Assembly: GCA_000814665.1 (NCBI GenBank)
Contig: JWIH01000024.1
Coordinates: 1 to 64,000, forward strand
Origin: Pseudoalteromonas flavipulchra NCIMB 2033 = ATCC BAA-314
GTDB taxonomy: Bacteria; Pseudomonadota; Gammaproteobacteria; Enterobacterales; Alteromonadaceae
Direction of reading: 5' to 3'
Length of the DNA: 64,000 bases
Under the pieces are notes generated by a model. That model was not told where the DNA came from and searched no databases. It saw only the letters and a list, made by a program, of their open reading frames with translations. The position numbers and the translations under genes were made by a program. This document shows positions 19,409 through 27,685 of this stretch, piece by piece. Every line of letters starts with the position of its first letter. Within the stretch, counting starts at the first letter, position 1.

Positions 19409-19637
19409 CTGTATGCTCTGTTATTTTTTCAAAAAGTATAGGCAACGAATTAGATTATGGGTACATTGTTGTAGAAAAAAGAATGGCAAATAATGCAAAC
19501 GATATGCTATGACACACTAAAGTAGATGTTATTTAATGCCATGGGAGTAAGCCGATAATCAAATTACCCATTGCCAAGTTTACCGATAATCGAGTATAAC
19601 CAGAGTCTCTGGGCATGTATTATACAAGGATATCACT

Positions 19638-20756
19638 TTGGTTTGGCGGGTCTTTGTCCTACTACTTATCATCACGCTGATATTGTTTGCGCTTTATTTT
19701 ATCTACCCAAGTGCAGCAGCAAACTCGATAAGGTCTATCAAGCCTTTATTGACTGAATTAGGCATACAGCTAGACGCCCATACCGAAAAACATTTAAGTC
19801 AGCCAGACACCACTACTCACCTAACGGTTGCATCACCAAAAGCAACAAGACAACAGCTACCTGAAATACCAGAAAAAACCTTTTATAACCTAAACGGGCA
19901 CAGTGATATTGTTAATATGTTCAGCGATATCTCAACACCTACCTGTGGAGCACTAAAGCGCGAAGTATTTTCCTTGCAAACGCAATTCAACGACATTGAA
20001 AATTTTAAACTTAATCTAACGGGTGAGCCCGTGAGCCCTTATGTTGAGTATCAGGCGCAGCAAGCCCTCAACGTGGTGTATATGATGTTTAAGCACTTTT
20101 TTAACCAGCTAGCACACAAAAAAGCCTTATCTCCCATCCAGTTGAACATGCATATTGCCGCCAATGACGCTGACTACAATGAACTAATTCTCTCTCGCGA
20201 TGCAGAGCCCGCAGGCACCTTGGGTATGTACTTTTTATTTCAAAACCAAGGCGTTATCAATGGCGGTCGCACAGAAGAAGAAACGCTAAGAACGCTCATT
20301 CATGAGTCCGTGCACGCCCTCGTTTTTTACTATTTCGGCGTAACCCCTCGATGGGTAACGGAAGGCTTAGCCGAGTATTTTGAGCACCTAAGAATCACCG
20401 AAACAGGTCAATTTTCGGTTTACCTCTCTGACGAAGATTGGTTGACGAAAGAAGGAATTTTGAAATCGCGCTTTGCCAAACTTGATATTAACACCCTATT
20501 CAATAGCGAAAATCAGTGGCAAACCATGCAAAGTGCCACCTTATATGCCAATAGTTACCTGTTTACGGGATTTATGGTCGAGCACAACAGCAACGCTTTT
20601 TTCGAGTATTTACGACAAGAAAGCAGCAATCCGTGCAATATTGTACCTGCACAAAATATCGAGCAGCTCTTTCGTAATTTTAATGAAAACGTCGAATCAC
20701 AATTTGAGGGATGGCGTAACACACCTCGCCAAATTCAACGTGGCGCATGGCAATAA
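19638..20756 (+). CDS. Membrane-anchored putative metallopeptidase (HExxH, DUF1570/gluzincin-like)
   Basis: The likely start is TTG at 19638: AAGGA lies seven bases upstream and the product begins directly with a membrane helix (VFVLLLIITLILFALYFIYP). A zinc-peptidase-like signature lies around residues 218-245: HESVHALVFYYFG (HExxH), followed about 20 residues later by WVTEGLAEYFE, where the Glu of the EGLAEYF block could be the third zinc ligand. This resembles DUF1570/MA-clan proteins. The rest (about 25-200) is unassigned and extracytoplasmic if the anchor is right. No operon partners. Catalytic activity is inferred from the motif only. Confidence 0.72.
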   Translation: MVWRVFVLLLIITLILFALYFIYPSAAANSIRSIKPLLTELGIQLDAHTEKHLSQPDTTTHLTVASPKATRQQLPEIPEKTFYNLNGHSDIVNMFSDISTPTCGALKREVFSLQTQFNDIENFKLNLTGEPVSPYVEYQAQQALNVVYMMFKHFFNQLAHKKALSPIQLNMHIAANDADYNELILSRDAEPAGTLGMYFLFQNQGVINGGRTEEETLRTLIHESVHALVFYYFGVTPRWVTEGLAEYFEHLRITETGQFSVYLSDEDWLTKEGILKSRFAKLDINTLFNSENQWQTMQSATLYANSYLFTGFMVEHNSNAFFEYLRQESSNPCNIVPAQNIEQLFRNFNENVESQFEGWRNTPRQIQRGAWQ

Positions 20757-20823
20757 CTCTTCCTATGAGGGTATAGCAATTAAGCTGTTTGTAACAATGA
20801 CAAAAAACTATCAGCATAGCCTC

Positions 20824-21213
20824 CTAATTAGCATTGCAGATAGTTTTGTAGGGAGGCGGTTCACCCGCCGAGAAGTGTGCTTTTCGGGTAGTCGTAGCCC
20901 ACGGATAGGCGTCGAAACCTGTCAGGTGGACGGGCTGAATTCACGATAAATTTCGAGAAATCAGCCGTTAGCAAAATAAACCTCCATGTTTAATATCAAA
21001 GCGCATCCATGCGCTCCTCGTTCATTCTTTTTAAACGACGAAAAAGAACGAACCAAGAAAATGTCGCCCCAACATCACACTCAATCCTCAAATCCTAAGC
21101 CGATATAGTGCAACCGTCTTGTAAGGCACGTCCATGATGCCAGACAAGACTTAGCCGACATCCTATCGGCACATTGCATATCGGCTTAGGATTTTCGGGT
21201 GTGATGGAGGGGG
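20824..21213. repeat. Complex direct repeat, copy R1 (full length)
   Basis: The unit has three parts: C (cctaatt... ttgt-GGGAGGCG-gtt-CACCCGCC-gagaag), A (cgggtagtcgtagcccac ... cagccgttagcaaaa) and B (from atatcaaagcgcatccatgc to gtgtgatggaggggg). Related copies are at 21291-21585, 26396-26616 and 27046-27368, all in the same orientation. Part B contains the palindrome AGCGCAT-cc-ATGCGCT, the pair GTTCATTCTTTTT / AAAAAGAACGAAC, and a long inverted repeat at its end. Confidence 0.85.
21073..21206. repeat. Long inverted repeat inside R1 part B
   Basis: Outer arms CATCACAC (21073-21080) and GTGTGATG (21199-21206) enclose perfect 16-bp arms AATCCTAAGCCGATAT (21091-21106) and ATATCGGCTTAGGATT (21178-21193). 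An inner pair GTCTTGT / ACAAGAC lies near 21116 and 21153. The whole 134 bp would fold into a long cruciform or RNA hairpin. The equivalent arms in the copies at 26.5 and 27.3 kb are less perfect. Confidence 0.8.
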
Positions 21214-21290
21214 AATAAAGTTGCTTGTGGAATTTCCACTTTCTCAGTAGCAATAGAGTAGTTTATAAGCTCAAAAGCGGCTCCAGCCTC

Positions 21291-21585
21291 ACAGTGTAAA
21301 TAGCGTTGTGGGAGGCGCTTTACCCGCCGAGAAGTTATGCTTTTCGGGTAGTCGCAGCCCATGAATGGGCGTCGAAAACTGTCAGGAGGACGGGCTGACT
21401 TTACGATAAATTTCGAGCTATCAGCCGTTAGCAAAATAAACCTCCATGTTTAATATCAAAGCGCATCCATGCGCTCCTCGTTCATTTTTTAAAACGACAA
21501 AAAAGAACGAACCAAGAAAACGTCGCCCCAGCATCACACTCAATCCTCAAATCCTAAGCCGATATAGTGCAACCGTCTTGTAAGG
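21291..21585. repeat. Complex direct repeat, copy R2 (truncated)
   Basis: Shares parts C, A and the first half of B with R1, but breaks off right after the segment gtgcaaccgtcttgtaag. There it is joined to a fragment of vgrG through a few bases (aagg) common to both. Confidence 0.85.
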
Positions 21586-21750
21586 GTGAGGTTGCCAAAG
21601 CCACTGCCTTTTACTGTGATATTACCTTGGCTTTGAATGAGTTGACTTCCCGCCGGGGCGGTGATGGTAAGGTTGTTGTCTGCCTTGAGCTTTATATCAC
21701 TTTGGATAACACTGCGATGGCTGCGACCCGCCTTAAGGGTGATATTTTGT
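21583..21750 (-). pseudogene. vgrG fragment (duplicated C-terminal beta-helix segment)
   Basis: The minus-strand translation contains LKAGRSHRSVIQSDIKLKAD and TAPAGSQLIQSQGNITVKG, nearly identical to residues 562-618 of the intact VgrG encoded at 22695-26174 (DNA match 24321-24491). The fragment keeps the vgrG orientation, has no start or the rest of the gene, and abuts the broken end of repeat R2. It is a relic of a former or displaced vgrG. Confidence 0.88.
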
Positions 21751-21856
21751 GTGGAGCTTAAGCCAAGGCTCTTGAATTTTGTGGTAAATATATCGAACAA
21801 GATATTGCACGATGTATATGCTAACTGTCATGTGCTGTCCTTTGCGTAGAACTGGT

Positions 21857-22276
21857 TTATAACTTGATTTCAGACTTTAAAAAGTCGTAATAAAAAAGCC
21901 CGTCCTCTCCATGATCTTCAAAAATTTCTTTTCCGGCTAACATATAGGCCTTAAGTAAAGCATTTTTACTGCGCTCTTTATCACCTAACTGATAATGACA
22001 CTGGCCAGCTCTAAAGTGAATAAATGGGTTGTCGAGTGCTTCAGGGTAGTTTAATGCATCCAGCATTGAATCTAGGGATTGTTGATATTCATCAAGCATA
22101 TAATAACTATCCCCAATAGATACTTTAAGCCAAACGGCTTGCTCCCAATCTTCATCTGGATCAGCGAGTAAATCGAAGGCTTTTTTCCAGAGTGTCATTG
22201 CGCCTTGAAAATCTTCTTCATCAAAAAGGTCATTGCCTTGCTCGCAATACTCTTCTATCTGGTCATGTACATTCAT
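21857..22276 (-). CDS. TPR protein, probable immunity protein 2 of the VgrG effector
   Basis: A 139-residue, acidic, all-helical protein with TPR-like repeats (CEQGNDLFDEEDFQGAMTLW; SIGDSYYMLDEYQQSLDSML; RAGQCHYQLGDKERSKNALL) and no signal peptide. Small TPR proteins of this type are frequent next to polymorphic-toxin and type VI effector genes, where they are thought to act as immunity proteins. It overlaps the upstream TPR gene by ATGA and is last in the vgrG unit. It resembles that neighbour in length, TPR layout and a D/QW-E/S block, which suggests duplication. Immunity function is inferred from position. Confidence 0.8.
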   Translation of the reverse strand: MNVHDQIEEYCEQGNDLFDEEDFQGAMTLWKKAFDLLADPDEDWEQAVWLKVSIGDSYYMLDEYQQSLDSMLDALNYPEALDNPFIHFRAGQCHYQLGDKERSKNALLKAYMLAGKEIFEDHGEDGLFYYDFLKSEIKL

Positions 22277-22698
22277 TGGTTATACTCATTAAAGAAGGTT
22301 TTGTATTTCTTAGGTTGTTCTACAAAGCATCTACCCCGTGAAATAGAATTGGCTTTAGCAAACCATTCATATGCTTGTTTAAAGTTACCCATTTCAAATA
22401 ATATAATTCCTTTTATGAAGCTTGGGCTATCATCATATGAAATGCAAAAGTCTGAATTTAAGTACTCATCAATTAGTGCTTCGGCCTCAGCAAGCTTCTC
22501 GATCGTAATAAAGTGTTCACAAGCAGAAGTAATAATAATTAATGATTCTGACCACTGGCTCTTCGGTGAGGGGATTAATTCGATAGCTTCTTGCATTGCA
22601 ACAAATGACTCATCTATTTTTCCTCTGTCTCTAAACTCCAGAGAACGATTAAATTTTTCATTAATCTCATCACTTAATCTTTCATCTAATTCTTTCAT
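22273..22698 (-). CDS. TPR-like protein, probable immunity protein 1 of the VgrG effector
   Basis: A 141-residue cytoplasmic, helical protein directly downstream of the VgrG effector, overlapping its stop codon by ATGA (22695-22698). TPR-like helices are visible (RSLEFRDRGKIDESFVAMQE; ILFEMGNFKQAYEWFAKAN). It is distantly similar to the next gene product. Direct translational coupling to the toxin end is the classical arrangement of an immunity gene, so this one is the best candidate for the cognate antidote. Its base composition is more AT-rich than the core genes, as is common for effector-immunity modules. Confidence 0.78.
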   Translation of the reverse strand: MKELDERLSDEINEKFNRSLEFRDRGKIDESFVAMQEAIELIPSPKSQWSESLIIITSACEHFITIEKLAEAEALIDEYLNSDFCISYDDSPSFIKGIILFEMGNFKQAYEWFAKANSISRGRCFVEQPKKYKTFFNEYNQ

Positions 22699-25600
22699 TT
22701 TTTCAACTTATTAATTGGGGATAAATAGGTTTCTTTTAACTTAGCTCCCGCTGAACGGTTTAGGCTGTAATGGTCCAATGTATAGTTATTTGGGTCAAGC
22801 ATCCACTTCCTAACTTCTTTCGACTTTGCGCCATATTGCCTACCTTTCGTATTCCACCACCTTACTGCATCTGTCGGGTCATGTGCCATGTCTGCTTGCG
22901 ACAGCGGGTGCCAATTTCCTTTGCTGTCTTTAAACTGAGTTTTACCGAATTTATCTCTTATCTTACCTTCTTTACGCATCCTAGCAATGACCTCTTTACC
23001 AGTGCGAGATGTTTTACTTGGTGTTTTACCAAGGTATTTCAAGCGGTTCGATATCTTACGAGCTTTCTTAGTTTTTGTATTATTTGAACTCTTGTTTCCA
23101 GCCCCCGGCAACTCATTCCCTTTTGGCGGTTCCAACTCATCAGCTTTGGCTTTGGAGGGCTTGTCGGTGACGCCTCGAATTGGTGATTGGCCTTGATATT
23201 CATCCAGTGCTTTATTAACTCGCTGTCCGATTTCTTGGGCGGCTTGTTGCATATGCTGGTCGATTTTGGGGGTGACCTCGTCTAGGCGTTTAACCGTGGC
23301 TTGCATGCCTTCGATGGCGGCGTCTGGAAGTAGTAGGTCGTAGTGCCAGCTGGTAGACATATCATCAAGTGAATCGCGCAGGCCTTTGACGATGTTTTTA
23401 ACTTCCGTGGCGGATTGTTTTCCTAGGTCTTGCCAGTTGATGTCTCTTAGGTATTTAACTGGGTCGCCTTTGCCGAGCTTGCGTAAAACGGCAAGCGCAG
23501 CAGAGAGCGATTCTCCAGTATTTTTTAAGATAACCTTGCCTACGCCTTTGACTGCGGAGCCCACAACTGGCACTAAACCAATACCCGTTAGGGTAAAGGC
23601 AAGCCAAGCGTCAGTGTCGTTGGCTTCATCATCGTCGGTCAGTAACATGACATTGGCGATGATATCTCGTAAATCCATGACTTGGTCGATAATCGGTATC
23701 ATGGAAATCAAGGTACCTACCACGATTTGTGACGTGGAGGGGTTTTGATTAAAGTCGCCTTGTAGTGTGCCCCACAACCAATCACCTGCTTGGGTTGCAA
23801 TGCCATTGGCTTCTATCAGTGGTGCAGTATTGCCGCTGCGTACCATTTCAGCCGCTCGCGCTGGGGTGATTTGTCCATACAGTGGATTTTTAGGGCGATT
23901 ATCTTCTGGCAGGTAATCGCGTTTGTCCTCACCATATTGCACGGTGTATTGACCGGGCGGTGCATTCTCAATTTTTGCTTTACCGCTGTCGTCTAAGTTA
24001 CCGGTCAGCGCTGTGCCGTTTGCAAATCGAATGGTATAAGGCGCACCCATAATTGGGCTGCCATCTTGATAGGTATAAGACAGCTCAATGGTACTGCTCA
24101 TCATGGTAGCAATGCCATCGGCGGCAAGTGAGAGTCGAGCATTCTCAGAGAGGGCTTGAATTTGCGGTACACTCGGCATAGTGGCGCTTTGTTTGCCGCC
24201 AATATCTTGCTCCATGCTACCGTCAAACACGGTCATGGCTTTGCCTTTTAAGGTCAGTAACTTGTCCGCAAAGATGTTGACGTTACCACTTGAGTCAATA
24301 CTGATTTCACTGCCACCATTGGCAAGGGTGAGGTTGCCAGAGCCACTGCCTTTAATCGTAATGTTGCCTTGGCTTTGAATGATTTGACTTCCCGCCGGCG
24401 CGGTGATGGTGAGGTTGTTGTCTGCCTTGAGGTTTATATCACTTTGGATAACACTGCGATGGCTGCGACCCGCCTTAAGGGTCAAATCTTGTTTGGCGCT
24501 GACGTCAATTTGATTGGCGGTGACGTCTAGGTTGGTTGTTGCATCGGCAATCACCGACTTTTTACTCTCCAGTGCCAGTTGTTGTTTGGCGCTGGCAATA
24601 AAGGTTTTATTGGTAAGTAGTCGGATTGCGCTTTTAACACTGCCAAGTTGTATGTCTTTGGCTGCAAAAATATTCATTGCGCCTAGTTGCGCAAGCCAGT
24701 GAATGTAAGGCTGCTTTTTATCCCCATGTAACACCAAGTGCTGGTTGCCCGCTAAGGTTTGCAACACAATATGCGGGGTATTTGGGGTGTCATCAAACAT
24801 CAACAGGTTTTGGCCGCGAGAGCAGAGCACGTTTTGGGCGTTATTGGCGCTAGTAACAACAGATGGTTGCGTGTCATTAAGCGCAAACCCTAACAGGTAA
24901 CTTTGGTCAGGGTCGTTGTTCATGCAACCGATGAGCACATTACTGTCTGGCAGCAGTGGAAAGTGTAATCCCGTTGGTTGCTTTTGGCCGCGACAGGCAT
25001 ATTGTGTGAGGCGCTTTACTGATTCGGTGACCTGACTATCAAAATGTACTTGCGTGGCATATTGCCCTTGGGTATCTAAGTGAGGATTGGCCTTTGACCC
25101 CGACAGCGAGCGCACTGTGGCGGTAAACACCATCGGTTTTGGGCTATGCTCTGGGGGCGCGATACGTATTGGCTCACCTCGTGGTACACACACCGACTCG
25201 CTATGATATGCAACTTGCTTAGGGTCATTGGCACTGCCTTGCTTATACACCTGTTTACTGCGAATACAGGTATAATCGCCACCTTTCGCTGTGCCCAATT
25301 TACCATTTAACGAAAACGAATAACCGGCATTGGCTTCGGCTACGTTTCCTACTAGCGTGACTTCATTTTTACCTTGTTGATAGGCAAGCTCGAGATTGCC
25401 GGTGCGCTCAAATTGCTCAGCAGGGTTTTGTGCAGCAGGCTCAAAATAACTGCGCTGCGCCGAGCTGACCGAAGTTGGCGGATGGGCATTCATATGCACT
25501 TGTGAGCCACCCATTTTAAAACGATGGCGGCTTTGGCACTGCGTAAACCCAACAAAGCCAGTTTTATGCTCGTGCACCAGGCCATCTTTATCTGTCACCG

Positions 25601-26174
25601 ACAGCAAGCCTCGCTCAACATAGGGGCTTGCAAGATTCCCCTCGGCAATCACTATCGACTCAATAAAATCATGGCATTCAAACCAATAAATTAAGCCGTA
25701 CTTTGCCAAGAGTCGGGTGAAAAAGGTGTAGTCGTTTTCAAGTGCTTGTACGCACTGCGGTAGCGTGGGTAAATCTTTAGTGACTCGCCATTTTATCCGG
25801 TCTTGTGAATAGCCGGCTTTTTGTATCAACTTATTGAGGACAGTCTGGACATTGGCTTGTACAAAGATTTGGCTTTTTTCTGTTTGCTTAAGTAACTCAA
25901 GGCGAGGCTTTAAGACCACCTCTGCACCACAGGTGTGCTCAGACACAAAACCAGATTGGATATCAAACAAAGTCCCAGTGAAATACGTTGATATTGCATC
26001 TGGTGACTCAATTTCAAACGTGAGCATATTGCCGACAAGTAATTCATCAGCCAGGTCAAATTGGGATTCTAGGTTCGCTTTGAGTAAAAAGCCGCTATTG
26101 ATACAGGTCGTGAGTTCAAAATCGACGACATGTACAGGATGGTTTGTACCATACACCACAATCCTTGTTTGCAT
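22695..26174 (-). CDS. vgrG: VgrG spike protein with C-terminal effector (putative HNH/GH-E-like nuclease)
   Basis: A 1159-residue 'evolved' type VI secretion spike. Residues 1 to about 500 are the gp27/gp5-like VgrG body, and about 500-670 form the beta-helix needle with TLKAG and TIKGSGSGNLTL repeats, ending in VFDGSMEQDIGG. Residues 695-750 look like a transthyretin-like beta-sandwich (GSPIMGAPYTIRF ... GQYTVQYG). Residues 765-900 contain two hydrophobic stretches (VVGTLISMIPIID, FTLTGIGLVPVVGSAVKG) typical of pre-toxin regions. The last 120 residues (KISNRLKYLGKTP ... ADMAHDP ... WMLDPNNYTLDHYSLNRSAG) resemble HNH/EndoVII GH-E-type toxins, with candidate residues H1097 and D1134/H1135. 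The toxin class is an inference. It is coupled to two TPR genes. No other T6SS gene is in the window. Confidence 0.9.
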   Translation of the reverse strand: MQTRIVVYGTNHPVHVVDFELTTCINSGFLLKANLESQFDLADELLVGNMLTFEIESPDAISTYFTGTLFDIQSGFVSEHTCGAEVVLKPRLELLKQTEKSQIFVQANVQTVLNKLIQKAGYSQDRIKWRVTKDLPTLPQCVQALENDYTFFTRLLAKYGLIYWFECHDFIESIVIAEGNLASPYVERGLLSVTDKDGLVHEHKTGFVGFTQCQSRHRFKMGGSQVHMNAHPPTSVSSAQRSYFEPAAQNPAEQFERTGNLELAYQQGKNEVTLVGNVAEANAGYSFSLNGKLGTAKGGDYTCIRSKQVYKQGSANDPKQVAYHSESVCVPRGEPIRIAPPEHSPKPMVFTATVRSLSGSKANPHLDTQGQYATQVHFDSQVTESVKRLTQYACRGQKQPTGLHFPLLPDSNVLIGCMNNDPDQSYLLGFALNDTQPSVVTSANNAQNVLCSRGQNLLMFDDTPNTPHIVLQTLAGNQHLVLHGDKKQPYIHWLAQLGAMNIFAAKDIQLGSVKSAIRLLTNKTFIASAKQQLALESKKSVIADATTNLDVTANQIDVSAKQDLTLKAGRSHRSVIQSDINLKADNNLTITAPAGSQIIQSQGNITIKGSGSGNLTLANGGSEISIDSSGNVNIFADKLLTLKGKAMTVFDGSMEQDIGGKQSATMPSVPQIQALSENARLSLAADGIATMMSSTIELSYTYQDGSPIMGAPYTIRFANGTALTGNLDDSGKAKIENAPPGQYTVQYGEDKRDYLPEDNRPKNPLYGQITPARAAEMVRSGNTAPLIEANGIATQAGDWLWGTLQGDFNQNPSTSQIVVGTLISMIPIIDQVMDLRDIIANVMLLTDDDEANDTDAWLAFTLTGIGLVPVVGSAVKGVGKVILKNTGESLSAALAVLRKLGKGDPVKYLRDINWQDLGKQSATEVKNIVKGLRDSLDDMSTSWHYDLLLPDAAIEGMQATVKRLDEVTPKIDQHMQQAAQEIGQRVNKALDEYQGQSPIRGVTDKPSKAKADELEPPKGNELPGAGNKSSNNTKTKKARKISNRLKYLGKTPSKTSRTGKEVIARMRKEGKIRDKFGKTQFKDSKGNWHPLSQADMAHDPTDAVRWWNTKGRQYGAKSKEVRKWMLDPNNYTLDHYSLNRSAGAKLKETYLSPINKLKK

Positions 26175-26395
26175 TTTTTATGTCCACTGTTGTTGGTTAA
26201 AGCCGTTCCACCAATACACAGTACTACTTCCTAGTGTGCTGCGATTGGTTTTTATTTGCGCGCTATTGTTACATAAAAGGCAAGCATTTTTAACTCATTT
26301 TTTTAATCAGCATTCGAATGCTTATCTTTTGGTGTGACGGATGGTTTTTAAATCTCAAGCCAAATAAAACGGTGTCAGCTAGCCCTCCTTGGCAG

Positions 26396-26616
26396 ATATC
26401 AAAGCGCATCCATGCGCTCCTCGTTCATTCTTTTTAAACGACGAAAAAGAACGAACCAAGAAAACGTCGCCCCAACATCACACTTAATCCTCAAATCCTA
26501 AGCCGACATAGTGCAACCGCCTTGTAAGGCACGTCCCTGTGCCAGACAAGACTTGGCCGACATCCTGTCGGCACATTGCATATCGACTTATGCTTTTCGG
26601 GTGTGATGGAGGGGGG
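26396..26616. repeat. Complex direct repeat, copy R3 (part B only)
   Basis: Begins at atatcaaagcgcatccatgc and ends at gtgtgatggagggggg. It lies about 220 bp upstream of the vgrG start, on the opposite side of the cassette from R1/R2 and in the same orientation. The terminal inverted repeat is less perfect than in R1. Confidence 0.85.
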
Positions 26617-26700
26617 AATCGCGCTGTCTGTTAGTTCTGGTTTTATCCAGTAAAGTAGCTAATTAGCTTACAAGCACCACAAAAACGATCGGTGTGAACT

Positions 26701-26757
26701 CCTAATTAACAGTCTAAATAGTTTTGTGGGAGGTGATTCACTCGCCGAACAGTTATA
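26701..26757. repeat. Short GGAGGCG-type palindromic element (part C-like), diverged
   Basis: cctaattaacagtctaaata, then gttttgtgggaggtgattca and ctcgccgaacag is a diverged relative of part C of R1 (20824-20880), standing alone here. Confidence 0.6.
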
Positions 26758-26860
26758 TTTTCTGGTGTGGTATTGGCCGTGTGCACTAGTTTTTCTCTCA
26801 AAAGCAGCTAATTTTCCTGCAAGCACCAAACAAAACTATCAGCGCCTTGTATCTCCCTCA

Positions 26861-27045
26861 TCACACCCGAAAGTAAATTGCCAATGAGTCATTTCAGCGC
26901 ATGGATGCGTGAAAAGCTGTGACAGGGCCAAGGATGGCCCTTACACCGCGGTGACGTTAATATTGGTAATTTACTTGAGGAGTAAGTGTGATGTTGGGAG
27001 TGCCCTTTCTTTTGCTACCTTTTCTTTGGGCAAGCAAAGAAAAGA
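26861..27045. repeat. Mosaic of palindromic elements upstream of R4
   Basis: Contains catcacacccgaaa, the reverse complement of the right end of part B. It also has the hairpin GGGCCA-agga-TGGCCC near 26927-26942 and TTTTCTTTG-ggcaag-CAAAGAAAA near 27019-27042. These resemble REP-type palindromes scattered in marine gammaproteobacteria. No ORF is convincing here. Confidence 0.6.
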
Positions 27046-27368
27046 TAGTCGTAGCCCATGGATGGGCGTCGAAACCTGTCAGGAGGACGGGCTGACTTTA
27101 CGATAAGTTTCGAGCTATCAGCCGTTAGCAAAAAAACCTCCGTGTTTAATATCAAAGCGCATCCATGCGCTCCTCGTTCATTCTTTTGAAACGACGAAAA
27201 AGAACGAACCAAGAAAACGTCGCCCCAGCATCACACTTAATCCTCAAACCCTAAGCCGACATAGTGCAACCGTCTTGTAAGGCACGTCCCTGTGCCAGAC
27301 AAGACTTGGCCGACATCCTGTCGGCACATTGCATATCGACTTATGCTTTTCGGGTGTGATGGAGGGGG
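27046..27368. repeat. Complex direct repeat, copy R4 (parts A and B)
   Basis: Matches R1 from tagtcgtagcccatggatgg to gtgtgatggaggggg with scattered substitutions. In part B it is closest to R3 (both have 'cctgtgccagacaagacttg' where R1 differs), suggesting R3 and R4 share a recent history. Confidence 0.85.
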
Positions 27369-27451
27369 AATAAGTTGCTTGTGAGATCTTCTAAGGTTTT
27401 TGCGATTAAACTGCTTTAAAGCATTGCAAAAGCTATCATCGCAGAATGCTT

Positions 27452-27617
27452 CCTAATTCACAGTGCAAATAGTGTTGTAGGAGACGGCTCACCCGCCGAG
27501 AAGTTAAGTTTTTTGGGGGGGGAGAGAGTGCCCTGTCATTAGGCATCAAAGAAGCCCATGGATGGGCGTCGACACCTCCTGTCAGGAAGACGAGCTGACT
27601 TTACAAACAGTGTCGAG
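27452..27617. repeat. Further partial repeats (part C at 27452-27507, part A at 27552-27617)
   Basis: A part C copy (cctaattcacagtgcaaata ... acccgccgagaag) is followed by a degraded part A (gaagcccatggatgggcgtc ... gagctgactttac). Together they end the repeat-rich region that flanks the vgrG cassette, just before the DGSGN-repeat lipoprotein gene. Confidence 0.65.
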
Positions 27618-27685
27618 TTAATGTTGAACTTTACCGACAGTGGAGCAATCGTATATTGCTCCACACTAAAATCATTCAGCAAGCC

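Noticed and set aside
27015..27212. 65-codon minus-strand frame in repeat R4; similar frame at 21186-21434
   Set aside because: Both are translations of the dispersed repeat itself (KFIVKSARPPDSFRRP-like); their similarity reflects repeat copies, not a gene.
20757..27685. Possible integrase, transposase or attachment sites in the vgrG island
   Set aside because: No tRNA gene, integrase or transposase reading frame is visible; only repeats were found, so a phage or ICE is not claimed.
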